Shown: in pieces, positions 35,484 to 43,816 of the stretch
Numbering within the stretch: position 1 is the first letter of the stretch
Layout: the number at the start of each line of letters is the position of its first letter
NCBI RefSeq assembly: GCF_019697375.1
Contig: NZ_JAHCDI010000004.1
Coordinates: 4,885,324 to 4,949,323, forward strand
Source of the DNA: Micromonospora tarapacensis
GTDB lineage: Bacteria; Actinomycetota; Actinomycetes; Mycobacteriales; Micromonosporaceae
DNA: 64,000 bases
Direction of reading: 5' to 3'
Made by a program: the position numbers and the translations under genes
The notes under the pieces: model-generated
What the model was told of the DNA's origin: nothing
Database searches by the model: none
What the model saw: the letters and a program-made list of their open reading frames with translations, nothing else

Positions 35484-36359
35484 GTGTACTCCCGTGTTCC
35501 GTCCGCCTCCACCAAGCCGGATCCGCTCGCGGTCTTCGGTCGTATCGTCCCCCGTGACCATGCCCTGCTCGCCCTGCTTGCCGAGCACTACCTGCTGTCC
35601 ACCGACCAGATCACCCAGGCGTTCTTCGACGCCCGCCGTACCGCCCAGCGGCGGCTCACGATCCTGCACCGCCTCGACGTGCTGCACCGGTTCGGCCGCA
35701 GCGGCGACGCCGGCCGCTACGGGTCGCTGCTCTACACCCTCGGCCCCGTCGGGCTGCAACTGCACCCGACCGTCTACCACGACCCGGCCGGCACCGGCGG
35801 CAAGCCGCCGCGCAGCTCGCTGGAACGCACCAAGCGGATCGCCGCCAGCGGACAGGTCAATCACCTGCTCGGCGTGAACCAGTTCTTCACCGACCTGATC
35901 GCCACCGCCCGCCGCACCGACAACCTCCGGCTGTCGCGGTGGTGGTCCGAGCAGCACGCGACCACGGTCTACGCCCAGGCCGGCATCCGGCCCGACGGAC
36001 ACGGCGTCTGGACGACCTCGGGCACCTCGACCGGTTTCTGGCTGGAGCACGACAACGACACCGAGAACCTGGCACGAGTCGTGGCCAAGCTGCGCGGATA
36101 CGAGCGGCTCACCGCCTTCGGTCCCCGCTACCCCGTGCTGTTCTGGGTGCCCAGCCGGCGCCGCGAGGCCAGCCTGCTTGGCGTCCTCGCCGGGCTGCGC
36201 AGTGCCAGCCCGATCGCGACCGCCGTGCACGGCCCCGACCCCGCCGGCAGGGTGTGGACCCTCGTCTCGGATCCCACCCACCGGCGGCACCTGCACGAGC
36301 TGCCCTCCGACCACGGACCCGACACGGTCACCAACCCGCAGCGCTTCGACGACCTGTAG
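35484..36359 (+). CDS. Replication-relaxation family protein
   Basis: 291 residues matching the Replic_Relax pattern: an N-terminal winged helix (RDHALLALLAEHYLLSTDQITQAFF, RTAQRRLTILHRLDVLHRF) and a C-terminal alpha/beta domain with TGFWLEHDNDTENLARVVAKL and VLFWVPSRRREASL. Family members are found on conjugative plasmids and elements, where they are linked to DNA relaxation and mobilisation. No separate MOB relaxase was found in the window, so this protein is the best candidate for processing the transfer origin. GTG 35484 follows AGGAG. Confidence 0.85.
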   Translation: MYSRVPSASTKPDPLAVFGRIVPRDHALLALLAEHYLLSTDQITQAFFDARRTAQRRLTILHRLDVLHRFGRSGDAGRYGSLLYTLGPVGLQLHPTVYHDPAGTGGKPPRSSLERTKRIAASGQVNHLLGVNQFFTDLIATARRTDNLRLSRWWSEQHATTVYAQAGIRPDGHGVWTTSGTSTGFWLEHDNDTENLARVVAKLRGYERLTAFGPRYPVLFWVPSRRREASLLGVLAGLRSASPIATAVHGPDPAGRVWTLVSDPTHRRHLHELPSDHGPDTVTNPQRFDDL

Positions 36360-36784
36360 GCACCGGCAAGCCGGCTACGATCCGCGTCTGTCAGACAACA
36401 AGATCATTTGTGAGAGTCACGGAGTCTCACAGCGACCGCGGCGACGTCGGCAAGATCCGCGCCGGAACCACTCACAGCGCAGGTCAATCCCACTTTTCGG
36501 CGATCAACTCGCCGGACCGGCCTGACAGAACAGGCCGCTACCGTTCACGGCACTAACAGCACCTCATATATCTCCACCCGGTTCGGTCCCACCTCGGAAC
36601 CACCGCCGCACCCACCGGTGCGCCACGCCCACCCGCCCCCAAGGCCGGTCGGCACCGCGCCGCGCGGCGACCCCCAGGTCGCACCCAACCAACCCGCACC
36701 ACACCTTCCCCGCAACCGACCCACGCACCCAGTGGGCCGGTTATCTCCGCGCGCCCTGACGCGCCCACACGAAGGAGGACCTCC
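36360..36784. other. Intergenic region with TGTCA/CTCACAG motifs
   Basis: 425 bp without a recognisable gene. The first 180 bp contain CTGTCAG, TTGTGAG, TCTCACAG, ACTCACAG and CTGACAG. The phrase CTCACAG-C-GCAGGTCAA at 36474-36490 nearly repeats CTCACAG-G-GCAGGTCAA at 25489-25505. The rest is C-rich, ending in the ribosome site AAGGAGG before 36785. Probably the promoter/operator of the small-gene operon downstream. Confidence 0.55.
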
Positions 36785-37489
36785 ATGGCCAAGAACCCGG
36801 CCCGCAAGGCCACCCCGCCGGCTGCCACGGTCAGCACCATGATCGTCTGCGTTCCGGACGACCTGCCCCGCGAGTCCCTGACCGCGCATCAGCTCGACCG
36901 GAACTTCGGCGTGCAGGGCACCCTGTCGCCCCGGTTCTGGGCCAGTCCCGCCATGTACCTGTGGCAGCGCGGCCAGATGTTCGGACTGCGTAAGGGCAGT
37001 CCCGCCTACTGCGCCGGTGGACCGGTGCGACTGCTCGACCTGCAGGGAATGCGTCAGGCCGCCGGCATGGGAGCGGGCATCCGCCACCAGCTGTTCAGCC
37101 AGGTCGTGCACGGCACCAGGCCGGCCACCCCGTGGCACGTCTACGAGGCCCGCCACCTGGCGGACCCCACCAAGTACACCTACGACACGGCAGCGGCGGA
37201 CTTCACCAACCAGCCCCGGATCAACGCGATCCGGATGCACAACGCCGCCACCTACGGCACCGGGCAGATCGCCCTCGGCGAGCTGGAGATGTACCAGGCC
37301 GGCTCCATGGCCTACCAGCACCACAGCGCGCTGACCGCGATCGCCGGCGACGCGCTGATCACCGCCGAGGGAGCCAAGCTGGCCCCGGCCAGCGACGCCA
37401 TGGCCGACCGGGTCACCTACCTCGAACAGGCTCACCGCCTGCTCGCCGGTATCGACCCCGATCAGCGGCTGCTCGCCGTCGCGCTCTGA
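36785..37489 (+). CDS. Unrecognised conserved-looking element protein
   Basis: 234 residues with a strong ribosome site (AAGGAGG). Aromatic- and Met-rich helical segments (SPRFWASPAMYLWQRGQMFGL, DLQGMRQAAGMGAGIRHQLF) are followed by YQAGSMAYQHHSALTAIAGDAL. It has no signal peptide or membrane helix. First of a run of about ten small genes after the transfer block, apparently one transcript. Function unknown. Confidence 0.7.
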   Translation: MAKNPARKATPPAATVSTMIVCVPDDLPRESLTAHQLDRNFGVQGTLSPRFWASPAMYLWQRGQMFGLRKGSPAYCAGGPVRLLDLQGMRQAAGMGAGIRHQLFSQVVHGTRPATPWHVYEARHLADPTKYTYDTAAADFTNQPRINAIRMHNAATYGTGQIALGELEMYQAGSMAYQHHSALTAIAGDALITAEGAKLAPASDAMADRVTYLEQAHRLLAGIDPDQRLLAVAL

Positions 37490-37517
37490 CCGAGTCGGAC
37501 AGGAAGGAGACAAGCCC

Positions 37518-37958
37518 ATGGGCCGCGTCATGTTCCTGCTCGACGAGGTCGAGCAACTCGCCGACGCCTGCCTGCGCGCCCAGCGCCGGAACACAGGCGA
37601 CCGCGAGGCATCCCACCCGGCGCCACCGGCGCTGCGGGTGATGCACGACGAGTTCCAGCAGATCTACCTGTCCGGCAACAGCACCTCCGTGGGTGAGCAC
37701 CACCGCCTGCGGCCCGTCACCTGCGGCCTCACCGGCTGGCAGGAGACACCGGTGCTGGCCGGAGAACTCACCGGCAGGCACTACCGACGGCTGTACCCGG
37801 GTCGTCTCGGCGACATGCCGCTACGCGGGCCGGACAGCGACCTGCTGCACCTCATCCAGTCCGGCGTCGACGCCGGCTGGAGCACCTTCGTCGTCGACTA
37901 CGTCGACGACACCGTCATTCCCGGTGTCGGCCGCGGGCGCTTCCGCGCCCCGCACTGA
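37518..37958 (+). CDS. Unrecognised small protein
   Basis: 146 residues following AGGAAGGAGA, 28 bp after the previous stop. The sequence is mixed alpha/beta (FLLDEVEQLADACLRAQ, LLHLIQSGVDAGWSTFVVDYVDD) with no recognised domain. It is co-directional with and close to its neighbours, so probably co-transcribed. Confidence 0.65.
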   Translation: MGRVMFLLDEVEQLADACLRAQRRNTGDREASHPAPPALRVMHDEFQQIYLSGNSTSVGEHHRLRPVTCGLTGWQETPVLAGELTGRHYRRLYPGRLGDMPLRGPDSDLLHLIQSGVDAGWSTFVVDYVDDTVIPGVGRGRFRAPH

Positions 37959-38080
37959 CACCTCCGGAACCGATCGGGCCAGCAGCCGCCATCCCTTGTA
38001 CCCGAAGGATGCGCGCTGCTGCCCGGTCGGCTCCGCCCACCACCTCGCCGCATTTCTTGACTTGAAGGGACACCCGCAGC

Positions 38081-38500
38081 ATGAACTCGGTCTTCCGGTT
38101 CAACCTCGTCACCGCGATGGAACTCGCCGAGCACGCCGTGGCCGCCGCCGAACACGGCGACCCCATCGACGACGAACCCGCCGGCCCCGCGCTGCTCCTC
38201 GTCGCCGACGACGGCGTGTACCTCATGTCCAACGGCCTGCCGCAGCCACCGCGGGGTCCAAACCAGCCGGCGACCTCGACCGTACGGGCGGTCTTCGCCG
38301 AGCACCTCGGCCCCGGGCAGCAGACTCACGACGGCGACGACCTGCTCATCGCCCTCCCGCTGTCCCAGCCCGGCGACCCGCTCATCGAGAAGCTCCGCGC
38401 CGCCTCCCGCACCGGTCACGACGCCCTGGTCATCACCCTCCTCGACGACCAGCTCACCGTCGCTGCCACCCGAACGCCGCAGGCCCCGCGCCTCGGCTGA
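38081..38500 (+). CDS. Unrecognised small acidic protein
   Basis: 139 residues, acidic (FRFNLVTAMELAEHAVAAAEHGDPIDDEP), with a beta-strand-rich C-terminal half (ALLLVADDGVYLM, DALVITLLDDQLTVAATR). A GAAGGGA-type site lies 10-15 nt upstream of ATG 38081. Function unknown. Confidence 0.65.
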   Translation: MNSVFRFNLVTAMELAEHAVAAAEHGDPIDDEPAGPALLLVADDGVYLMSNGLPQPPRGPNQPATSTVRAVFAEHLGPGQQTHDGDDLLIALPLSQPGDPLIEKLRAASRTGHDALVITLLDDQLTVAATRTPQAPRLG

Positions 38501-38686
38501 ACCCGCCGGCCGCCCCAGGCAGGGGCGCCGAGCCCACGCCACGGCCGGCGAGACGGCCGCCTTTCCCTCTTCCGCCAGCAAACGGCACACCGGCCCGGCA
38601 AGTCGCCGGATCCAGTCGTGCCCGCAGAAGCCAACGGCGGCCAATCCCGGCCGCCGTCATCACCCTGCCTGAAAGGACCAATCAGC

Positions 38687-39823
38687 ATGCCGCAATTGCC
38701 AATCTGCCCCATCTGCGACGAGCCGGTAGCAGACCAGCCCGTGCAGGACTGGACCAGCGCCTACCGCGGTGGCGGAGCCCCGTGGTGGCACCTGATCGAC
38801 AACACGCCCATCTGCCTCACCGAGGGCGGGACCTACCCCCAGGCGGTGTTCGTCGAGGACGGGCTCCCCGCCGACACCGAGTCCCACACCTGGCTCGTCG
38901 CGATGAGCGAGCTGTTCGCCATCGTCGGCCCCTACGACCCGGCTCGGCTGGGCAGCGCCATCACTGCCGCCGACCACCTCACCCGCTGGCTGTTCACGGC
39001 CACCGGGCCGTTCAGCGCACTCCTGGCCCTGCGCACGCCGGCCGACGTCGCGGCCCTGATCGGACACCTACACCGCACCACACGACTGCTCGCCCGCGTG
39101 CACGCGCAGACCAGCCCCTACCTCCTCGACCAGACCCGCCAGCCGCACTTCGCCGGCCTCGATCCCGACAGCGAGGTCCGGGCAGAGGTCATCGACGCGG
39201 CCGACGACGTGCACGCAGACCTGCAGGACGCGGCCGACTGGAGCCTCCAGTCCGCGCAGGCCCTCGGTATCGCCTTGTCCCACGCCCGCAAGGTCGCTGC
39301 CCTGACCATGACCGCCTCCGCCGGAAGCGCCGACGAGCACGAATCGTCTGGGAACCCCGCCACCGGCACTACCGAGCCCACAAGTTCGGGCGACCCGCAG
39401 CAGGTGCTCGACACCAGCGGACGCCACGACGCCCACTTGGGCGAGCTGATCGGGTCAACGTTCGGCGACGAGGCCGGCTTCAGCCCAGAACTGACCCACA
39501 GCGCCGCACGGATCCTCGGAACCCTCACCACCTATCTGTCGAACTGCCTCGGCGCTGGGCGGTCCGCCGCCATCCCCACCTCGAAGGACCTCGCCGATCT
39601 CGCCACCTCACTGACGTACGCAACGCACACCCTGGTCAGCGGGCTGCGACACCTCACCGAAAGCCCACGCGGCAGCGAAACCAACGGTCTAGACGAGACC
39701 GACGCCGCTGCCACGCGTGCGTCACTCAAGGATGCCGTCGAAGGCCTGCGCTTTGCCGCAAACCACCTCGCCGCCGCCTCCTACACCGCCGCCGGCCTCG
39801 ACCCCCAAGGAGATCAGCAGTGA
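38687..39823 (+). CDS. Unrecognised protein with N-terminal CxxC motif
   Basis: 378 residues. The N-terminus has CPICDEP, then WWHLIDN and CLTEGG, a possible incomplete zinc-binding unit. The rest is helical, with a long low-complexity Ser/Thr/Gly linker (about 205-245). ATG 38687 follows GAAAGGA; the longer upstream frame is rejected. It overlaps the next gene's GTG by 4 bp, so the two are coupled. Function unknown. Confidence 0.68.
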   Translation: MPQLPICPICDEPVADQPVQDWTSAYRGGGAPWWHLIDNTPICLTEGGTYPQAVFVEDGLPADTESHTWLVAMSELFAIVGPYDPARLGSAITAADHLTRWLFTATGPFSALLALRTPADVAALIGHLHRTTRLLARVHAQTSPYLLDQTRQPHFAGLDPDSEVRAEVIDAADDVHADLQDAADWSLQSAQALGIALSHARKVAALTMTASAGSADEHESSGNPATGTTEPTSSGDPQQVLDTSGRHDAHLGELIGSTFGDEAGFSPELTHSAARILGTLTTYLSNCLGAGRSAAIPTSKDLADLATSLTYATHTLVSGLRHLTESPRGSETNGLDETDAAATRASLKDAVEGLRFAANHLAAASYTAAGLDPQGDQQ

Positions 39824-40161
39824 CCAACGGCGGCGGAGCGGGCAACGCCGGCATGAGCGCACCCCGCACAGCACCGGTCGACCGTGTCTTCGGCGAGCGC
39901 CCGCAGGGCTACAACCTCACCGAGATACGACGCGTCGACGGCAAGCTCCTACGAGTCCGGATCTACCGCGACTTCTACCCACACCAGAGCCACGCGCTCG
40001 TCGAGGTCCTCACCCCGGCGATGACCTGGACCGAGCTGACGACCGAGCCGGCGTCGGCATGGCACTCCGCCACTCCGTCCCGCAGCACCAGCCCCGCACC
40101 GCTCGACAACCTCGCCGAGCGGCTCTTCCAACGGGCTGAAGCGATCCTTCGCACCGAGTAG
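39820..40161 (+). CDS. Unrecognised small protein coupled to the preceding gene
   Basis: 113 residues from GTG 39820, which overlaps the previous stop (GTGA). The central part (YNLTEIRRVDGKLLRVRIYRDFYPHQSHALVEVLTP) is strand-rich and basic. The N-terminus is Gly/Ala-rich and the C-terminus amphipathic (LDNLAERLFQRAEAIL). Function unknown. The frame upstream to 37693 is a long shadow and not coding. Confidence 0.62.
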   Translation: MTNGGGAGNAGMSAPRTAPVDRVFGERPQGYNLTEIRRVDGKLLRVRIYRDFYPHQSHALVEVLTPAMTWTELTTEPASAWHSATPSRSTSPAPLDNLAERLFQRAEAILRTE

Positions 40162-40245
40162 GGCCGTCCTGCGCCCGCGCGTCACCGATGACGCGCGAGG
40201 TCCCTCGTTCCGCTCGTGACATCCCGCAACGCCAACTCCGGCCGA

Positions 40246-40291
40246 CGCCCGGCCGAACACGCGCGATCACCCGCGCACCCGGGCACGGCCG
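40246..40291 (+). repeat. Intergenic repeat, copy A
   Basis: About 46 bp beginning CGCCCGGCCGAACACGCG and ending GCACCCGGGCACGGCCG. It is nearly identical to 40881-40925. Its 3' end forms a hairpin with the following bases. Both copies sit just before a ribosome site of a small gene. Confidence 0.65.
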
Positions 40292-40307
40292 CACGGCCGT
40301 GCCCGGG
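40278..40307 (+). terminator. Hairpin before the 40334 gene (terminator or attenuator)
   Basis: CCCGGGCACGGCCG (40278-40291) and CGGCCGTGCCCGGG (40294-40307) form a perfect 14-bp stem with a very short loop. It lies 27 bp before ATG 40334 and close to the AGGAGAGG site, so it could end upstream transcripts or limit expression of the downstream gene. Confidence 0.65.
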
Positions 40308-40333
40308 ACATCCAGGAGAGGAGCGATATCGAT

Positions 40334-40804
40334 ATGTCCAGGGGCCGTTCCCGATGGTCGACGCCCCAGCCGACCTGCAACCCCGAGGGTGACCTCACCG
40401 CATGGCCCGAGCAGCGGTACGCCTGCGACTGCGGCGAGGAACTACGACTGGTTCGGATGAGCCAGGGCATCAACGACTGGGCGCACGAGACCCTGTCCGG
40501 GCAGCGCCACCGCGACGACCGGCCGTCGCTACTGCGTGAAGACCCGGCCCGCTGGTGGGACGAGTTGCGTCGTCGCATGGCCGCCGGTGACATGCGCGCG
40601 GCGCAGATCTACAGCAGCGTGAGCGCCGCCGAGGACCTCGGATGGAACCTGTGGCGGCACTACCACCACCCGGCGACGACCCTGACCGACCGACCCGACC
40701 GGCAGCCGCCGTACTGCTGCGAGTCACCGATGTGGGCCAGCCCGGACGGCTGGGCCTGCCGTGTCACCCACCGCCTCTTCCGCTACACCTCCGCGACGCA
40801 CTGA
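40334..40804 (+). CDS. Unrecognised Cys-containing small protein
   Basis: 156 residues after AGGAGAGG. It contains CDCGEELRLVR near residue 31 and CCESP plus CRVTHRLF near the C-terminus, possible metal ligands, and an RRRMAAGDMRAAQIYSSV helix. No family recognised. It follows intergenic repeat copy A and its hairpin. Confidence 0.62.
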   Translation: MSRGRSRWSTPQPTCNPEGDLTAWPEQRYACDCGEELRLVRMSQGINDWAHETLSGQRHRDDRPSLLREDPARWWDELRRRMAAGDMRAAQIYSSVSAAEDLGWNLWRHYHHPATTLTDRPDRQPPYCCESPMWASPDGWACRVTHRLFRYTSATH

Positions 40805-40880
40805 CCGGCCGCCCGCGACAACAGCCGCATGTCGCCAGGGCAAGCGCCGCGCCCGGAGCACCACCGCTGAACAGTGCCGT

Positions 40881-40925
40881 CGCCCGGCCGAACCACGCGT
40901 GACCACCCCGCACCCGGGCACGGCC
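40881..40925 (+). repeat. Intergenic repeat, copy B
   Basis: About 45 bp with the same opening (CGCCCGGCCGAAC) and ending (GCACCCGGGCACGGCCG) as copy A and small indels in between. It can pair with GCCCGGG at 40935-40941. It precedes the 40967 gene as copy A precedes the 40334 gene. Confidence 0.65.
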
Positions 40926-40966
40926 GACCGACCGGGCCCGGGACCCTTCGCTGAAAGGACCCGCCC

Positions 40967-41236
40967 ATGGCGTATATCGCGCCCAACGCCCAACAGCTCA
41001 TCGAGATGCTCACCGAGGCCATCCGCCGTCACGACGGCAATCCCGCTCTGCTCGACCGCGTCCTGGTCGACGTCAGCGGTGTGCGTGTCCCGATCGCCTT
41101 CGTCGACCTGTTCGACGTCACCGACGAGTGCCAGCAGACCGACTGCGACTGCGGCTCTGGCCAGGAGGACCGGCCCGAGGACGCCCCCAGGGAGGGCGTG
41201 CACTTCGACTTCCTCATCGGCGGCGACGTCCCCTGA
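40967..41236 (+). CDS. Unrecognised small protein
   Basis: 89 residues from ATG 40967 after GAAAGGA. It has an N-terminal amphipathic helix (NAQQLIEMLTEAIRRH), strand segments (RVLVDVSGVRVPIAFVDLF) and a Cys/Asp cluster (CQQTDCDCGS). Function unknown; part of the small-gene run. Confidence 0.62.
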   Translation: MAYIAPNAQQLIEMLTEAIRRHDGNPALLDRVLVDVSGVRVPIAFVDLFDVTDECQQTDCDCGSGQEDRPEDAPREGVHFDFLIGGDVP

Positions 41237-41361
41237 TCCCGCCACCGGTGCCAGCCGGTGTTCCCGGTGCCGGTACCGGCTTTCCTCACCCACATCTCGG
41301 CTCTTCACCCCGCGCCATGCCGGCGTCGGGGCCCACGCCATACCCGATGAAGGGAAACCCC

Positions 41362-41706
41362 ATGGCAACCAGAACGATCACCGTGGTCACCGACGACCTG
41401 GACCACAGCCAGGACAACGTCGGCACCTACCGCTTCGCGCTCGAAGGCGTCGAGTACGAGATCGACCTCTCCGCACACAACCTCGTGCGGATGCGCAAGG
41501 CGTTCGCCCCGTACATCGAGGCCGGCAGGCGGCTCCCCAAGCGGCCCTCCCGTCGGCGGGGTCCCGGTCCCCGCGACGGCCGCTCCGTCAACGCCCAGCT
41601 CCGCGAGTTCTGGGCCACGAACGAGAAGCGGCTGGGTCTGCCCCCGCACCGCAGCCACGGCCCTATCCCGCGCGAGGTCCGCGACGCCTACCGCGACGCT
41701 CGCTGA
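41362..41706 (+). CDS. Lsr2-like nucleoid-associated silencer
   Basis: 114 residues with the Lsr2 layout. The N-terminal dimerisation domain TITVVTDDLDHSQDNVGTYRFALEGVEYEIDL is followed by a helix (RMRKAFAPYIEAGRRL), a basic linker (KRPSRRRGPGPRDGR) and a C-terminal DNA-binding domain ending in GPIPREVRDAYRDA. Lsr2 binds AT-rich minor grooves through an R-G-R-type motif; here the equivalent reads RSHGPI, so affinity may differ. An element-borne copy could silence the element or modify host silencing. ATG 41362 follows AAGGGA. Confidence 0.85.
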   Translation: MATRTITVVTDDLDHSQDNVGTYRFALEGVEYEIDLSAHNLVRMRKAFAPYIEAGRRLPKRPSRRRGPGPRDGRSVNAQLREFWATNEKRLGLPPHRSHGPIPREVRDAYRDAR

Positions 41707-41737
41707 CCCACGCCCTACCGGAAGGAAAACAGAAGAG

Positions 41738-42136
41738 ATGCGCGTCATCGCTCCGCTGCCGCGACCGGCAGGCAAGTTCAAGCCCGTCACCGCCGTCGCG
41801 GCGCCCCGCGAGTCGGTGGTCGTCACCTGGTGCCGGGAGATCGCGACGAACACTGCCACCTCCGTCGGCAGCCCCGTTGAGAACGCCGAGTACCTGCTGA
41901 CGCCCTACCCCCACGGCTTCGCGCCGTACTCGCTGTACAGCTCCTTCGTCATCGCCGGCCGCACGGTGACGATCACGGTGCTGTGGGACGACCTGTTCCG
42001 CGAGCCCGGATTCGCCCTCGCCATCGACGGCCAGCCGGTGCCCCTGGATGCCACGAGCACCGCACGGCCGGCCGCCGTCATCGCCCACGCCGCCTGGCAA
42101 GCCATCCTCACCCCCAGTCCCGGAAGGGCTAGCTGA
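41738..42136 (+). CDS. Unrecognised small protein
   Basis: 132 residues. A strand-rich centre (YLLTPYPHGFAPYSLYSSFVIAGRTVTITVLWDD, FALAIDGQPVPLD) is followed by a helical end. ATG 41738 follows GGAAGGA. The stop overlaps the next small frame's ATG. Function unknown. Confidence 0.62.
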   Translation: MRVIAPLPRPAGKFKPVTAVAAPRESVVVTWCREIATNTATSVGSPVENAEYLLTPYPHGFAPYSLYSSFVIAGRTVTITVLWDDLFREPGFALAIDGQPVPLDATSTARPAAVIAHAAWQAILTPSPGRAS

Positions 42137-42264
42137 TGGCACACCACCTGACCGCGGCGCCCAGCCCGGTCACGCAGAGGCGGCACGGCGGTCAGTCGCA
42201 GCCGCGAACCTGCCGGTTCACCTCGGCCGAGTGGTCGATGGCGGTGGCCGATGCCCACGCCTGA
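42136..42264 (+). CDS. Very small coupled open frame
   Basis: 42 residues, basic (QRRHGGQSQPRTCRFTSAEWSMAVADAHA). Its ATG overlaps the previous stop (TGATG) and its end overlaps the next gene by 14 bp, an arrangement that suggests translational coupling. Too short for family assignment; it could be a translated leader of the 42251 gene. Confidence 0.4.
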   Translation: MAHHLTAAPSPVTQRRHGGQSQPRTCRFTSAEWSMAVADAHA

Positions 42265-42643
42265 CTACGAGCCCCGGCGCGGCAGCACGGCCGTGTTCTC
42301 CGGTCGGTGGCTGCGCTACGAGCCGGTCCCCGGGTTCGACCGCTACCACGAGGGCTACCGCGCAACGGTGCTCGGCTGGTGGAGCGGCGCCTTCGAGCTA
42401 TCGCTCGACCTCGAGGCCATGACCGCACTCGCTCAGATGTTCAACGCGATGGCCGACTACGTGGGCGGTGACTGGCGCACGGTCGACTTCGACGGCCTCA
42501 TCCTCACCATCGCCCGCCCGCAGTCCGTCGGCGGCGGCGTCCACCGCGCCGGGCCCACTAACGGCCGCTACCGGATCGGCTGGGGCCTGGCCTGGCTGCC
42601 AGTGAACTCCAACCGCTGCGACCGCGTCTTCGGCCACGCGTAG
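42251..42643 (+). CDS. Unrecognised small protein
   Basis: 130 residues: aromatic N-terminal strands (FSGRWLRYEPVPGFDRYHEGYRATVLGWWSGAFELSL), a helix (MTALAQMFNAMADYVG) and C-terminal strands (YRIGWGLAWLPV). ATG 42251 lies within the end of the 42-codon frame, implying coupled translation. Function unknown. Confidence 0.62.
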   Translation: MPTPDYEPRRGSTAVFSGRWLRYEPVPGFDRYHEGYRATVLGWWSGAFELSLDLEAMTALAQMFNAMADYVGGDWRTVDFDGLILTIARPQSVGGGVHRAGPTNGRYRIGWGLAWLPVNSNRCDRVFGHA

Positions 42644-42801
42644 CCGGGCAGCCCCGGCAGCGCCAGGCCTCGCAGGCCCCAGCTTGCGCTTCGACGGCGT
42701 CCCGAGATCCGGTCAGCCGACTTGATCACGAGGCGCCGTCGAAGCGTCCATCAGTGCACACCACATCCAGGCACATCGAACAGCAGCCACAGGGAGGACA
42801 A

Positions 42802-43725
42802 ATGGACAACCCGGAACAGACCACGATGCCCGCTCTCGACAAGGTCGCCGCAGCGCTGGCCGAACTCGGTCAGGAAACCGCCGCCGCCATCGCCGAACGC
42901 GCCGGCGTCGGGTACTCCACGGCCACGAAGAAGCTCCGCGTGCTGGAAGAAGCCGGCCAGGCCGAACCTTACCGCGCCGACGACGGCCGCACCCTCTGGC
43001 GCCGGGCCGCGAGCACAGTGAGCAGCACCGACGACGGCGACGCGCCAGCCAGCACGCCCGATGCCGAACCGCTCGACGCATCGACACCGGCCATCACCGA
43101 GGACGAGGGCCGCGAGCAGGCTGACGAGCCCTCCGCACCGGCACAGAACGCGACCGGGCCAGACGAGCCCTCCGCGCCAGCGGAAGACACCACCGAGCCG
43201 GACGAGCCCACCGCCGACCAGCCAGACGACGCTGACCCCGCGTCAACGGACGACGACACGGATCGGCCGACCCCACACGGCCCGCCGGGTCAGCCAGGCG
43301 GCTCCCCGACCGAGCCAACTCCAGCAGCCGAACCCCAGGAGAAACGCGACGAACCCGCCGACGCCGGCAACGTCAGCGACTCGGTCGTCGCGACGGAAGT
43401 TGCCGACCCGCTGGCGAGCACGGACGACTCCACCTCGGCCAGCGCCCCGGCCGAGGATCCGAACGCGTCCACTGACGGCAAGCCACGCCGGTCGAAGGGC
43501 ACCCTGCGTGGCGCCATCCTCGACGTACTTGAGGCCCACCCGGACCAGCCATTCAAGACCAGCCAGTTGTGCCAGGCAATCGACAAGGCGAACGAGGACA
43601 GCGGCTCGGCGAAGGCCAGCGCGGGCGCGGTCGTCAACGCCGTGCACAAGCTCGTCGCCGACAACCTGGCCATCCAGGTCGTCGAACGACCGGCTGCCTT
43701 CCAACTCGCCCCGAAGACCGACTAG
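42802..43725 (+). CDS. Double winged-helix protein with acidic linker
   Basis: 307 residues from ATG 42802 (AGGGAGG site). An N-terminal MarR-like winged helix (LDKVAAALAELGQETAAAIAERAGVGYSTATKKLRVLEEAGQAEPY) and a second one at the C-terminus (LRGAILDVLEAHPDQPFKTSQLCQAIDK to AVHKLVADNLAIQVV) flank about 150 residues of acidic, disordered Pro/Asp/Glu/Thr-rich repeats. The C-terminal half resembles SMC-hinge-free regulators of mobile elements. It could bridge two DNA sites. A terminator hairpin follows. Confidence 0.75.
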   Translation: MDNPEQTTMPALDKVAAALAELGQETAAAIAERAGVGYSTATKKLRVLEEAGQAEPYRADDGRTLWRRAASTVSSTDDGDAPASTPDAEPLDASTPAITEDEGREQADEPSAPAQNATGPDEPSAPAEDTTEPDEPTADQPDDADPASTDDDTDRPTPHGPPGQPGGSPTEPTPAAEPQEKRDEPADAGNVSDSVVATEVADPLASTDDSTSASAPAEDPNASTDGKPRRSKGTLRGAILDVLEAHPDQPFKTSQLCQAIDKANEDSGSAKASAGAVVNAVHKLVADNLAIQVVERPAAFQLAPKTD

Positions 43726-43731
43726 TCGGGT

Positions 43732-43754
43732 CCACCCCTGGTAGCCCGGGGTGG
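43732..43754 (+). terminator. Hairpin after the winged-helix gene
   Basis: CCACCCC (43732-43738) and GGGGTGG (43748-43754) flank a 9-nt loop 6 bp after the stop, with CGTTGATTCTT following. A moderate terminator; it ends the small-gene transcript. Confidence 0.6.
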
Positions 43755-43816
43755 GCGTTGATTCTTGGCGGAACACGCCCACCCCGGTGCTCCTTCACAT
43801 CAAGGAGCGATGTCGA

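Noticed and set aside
37693..40161. 822-codon open frame across several small genes
   Set aside because: Only its last 113 codons (39820-40161) have protein-like composition, a coupled start and no better competitor; the rest is a high-GC shadow.
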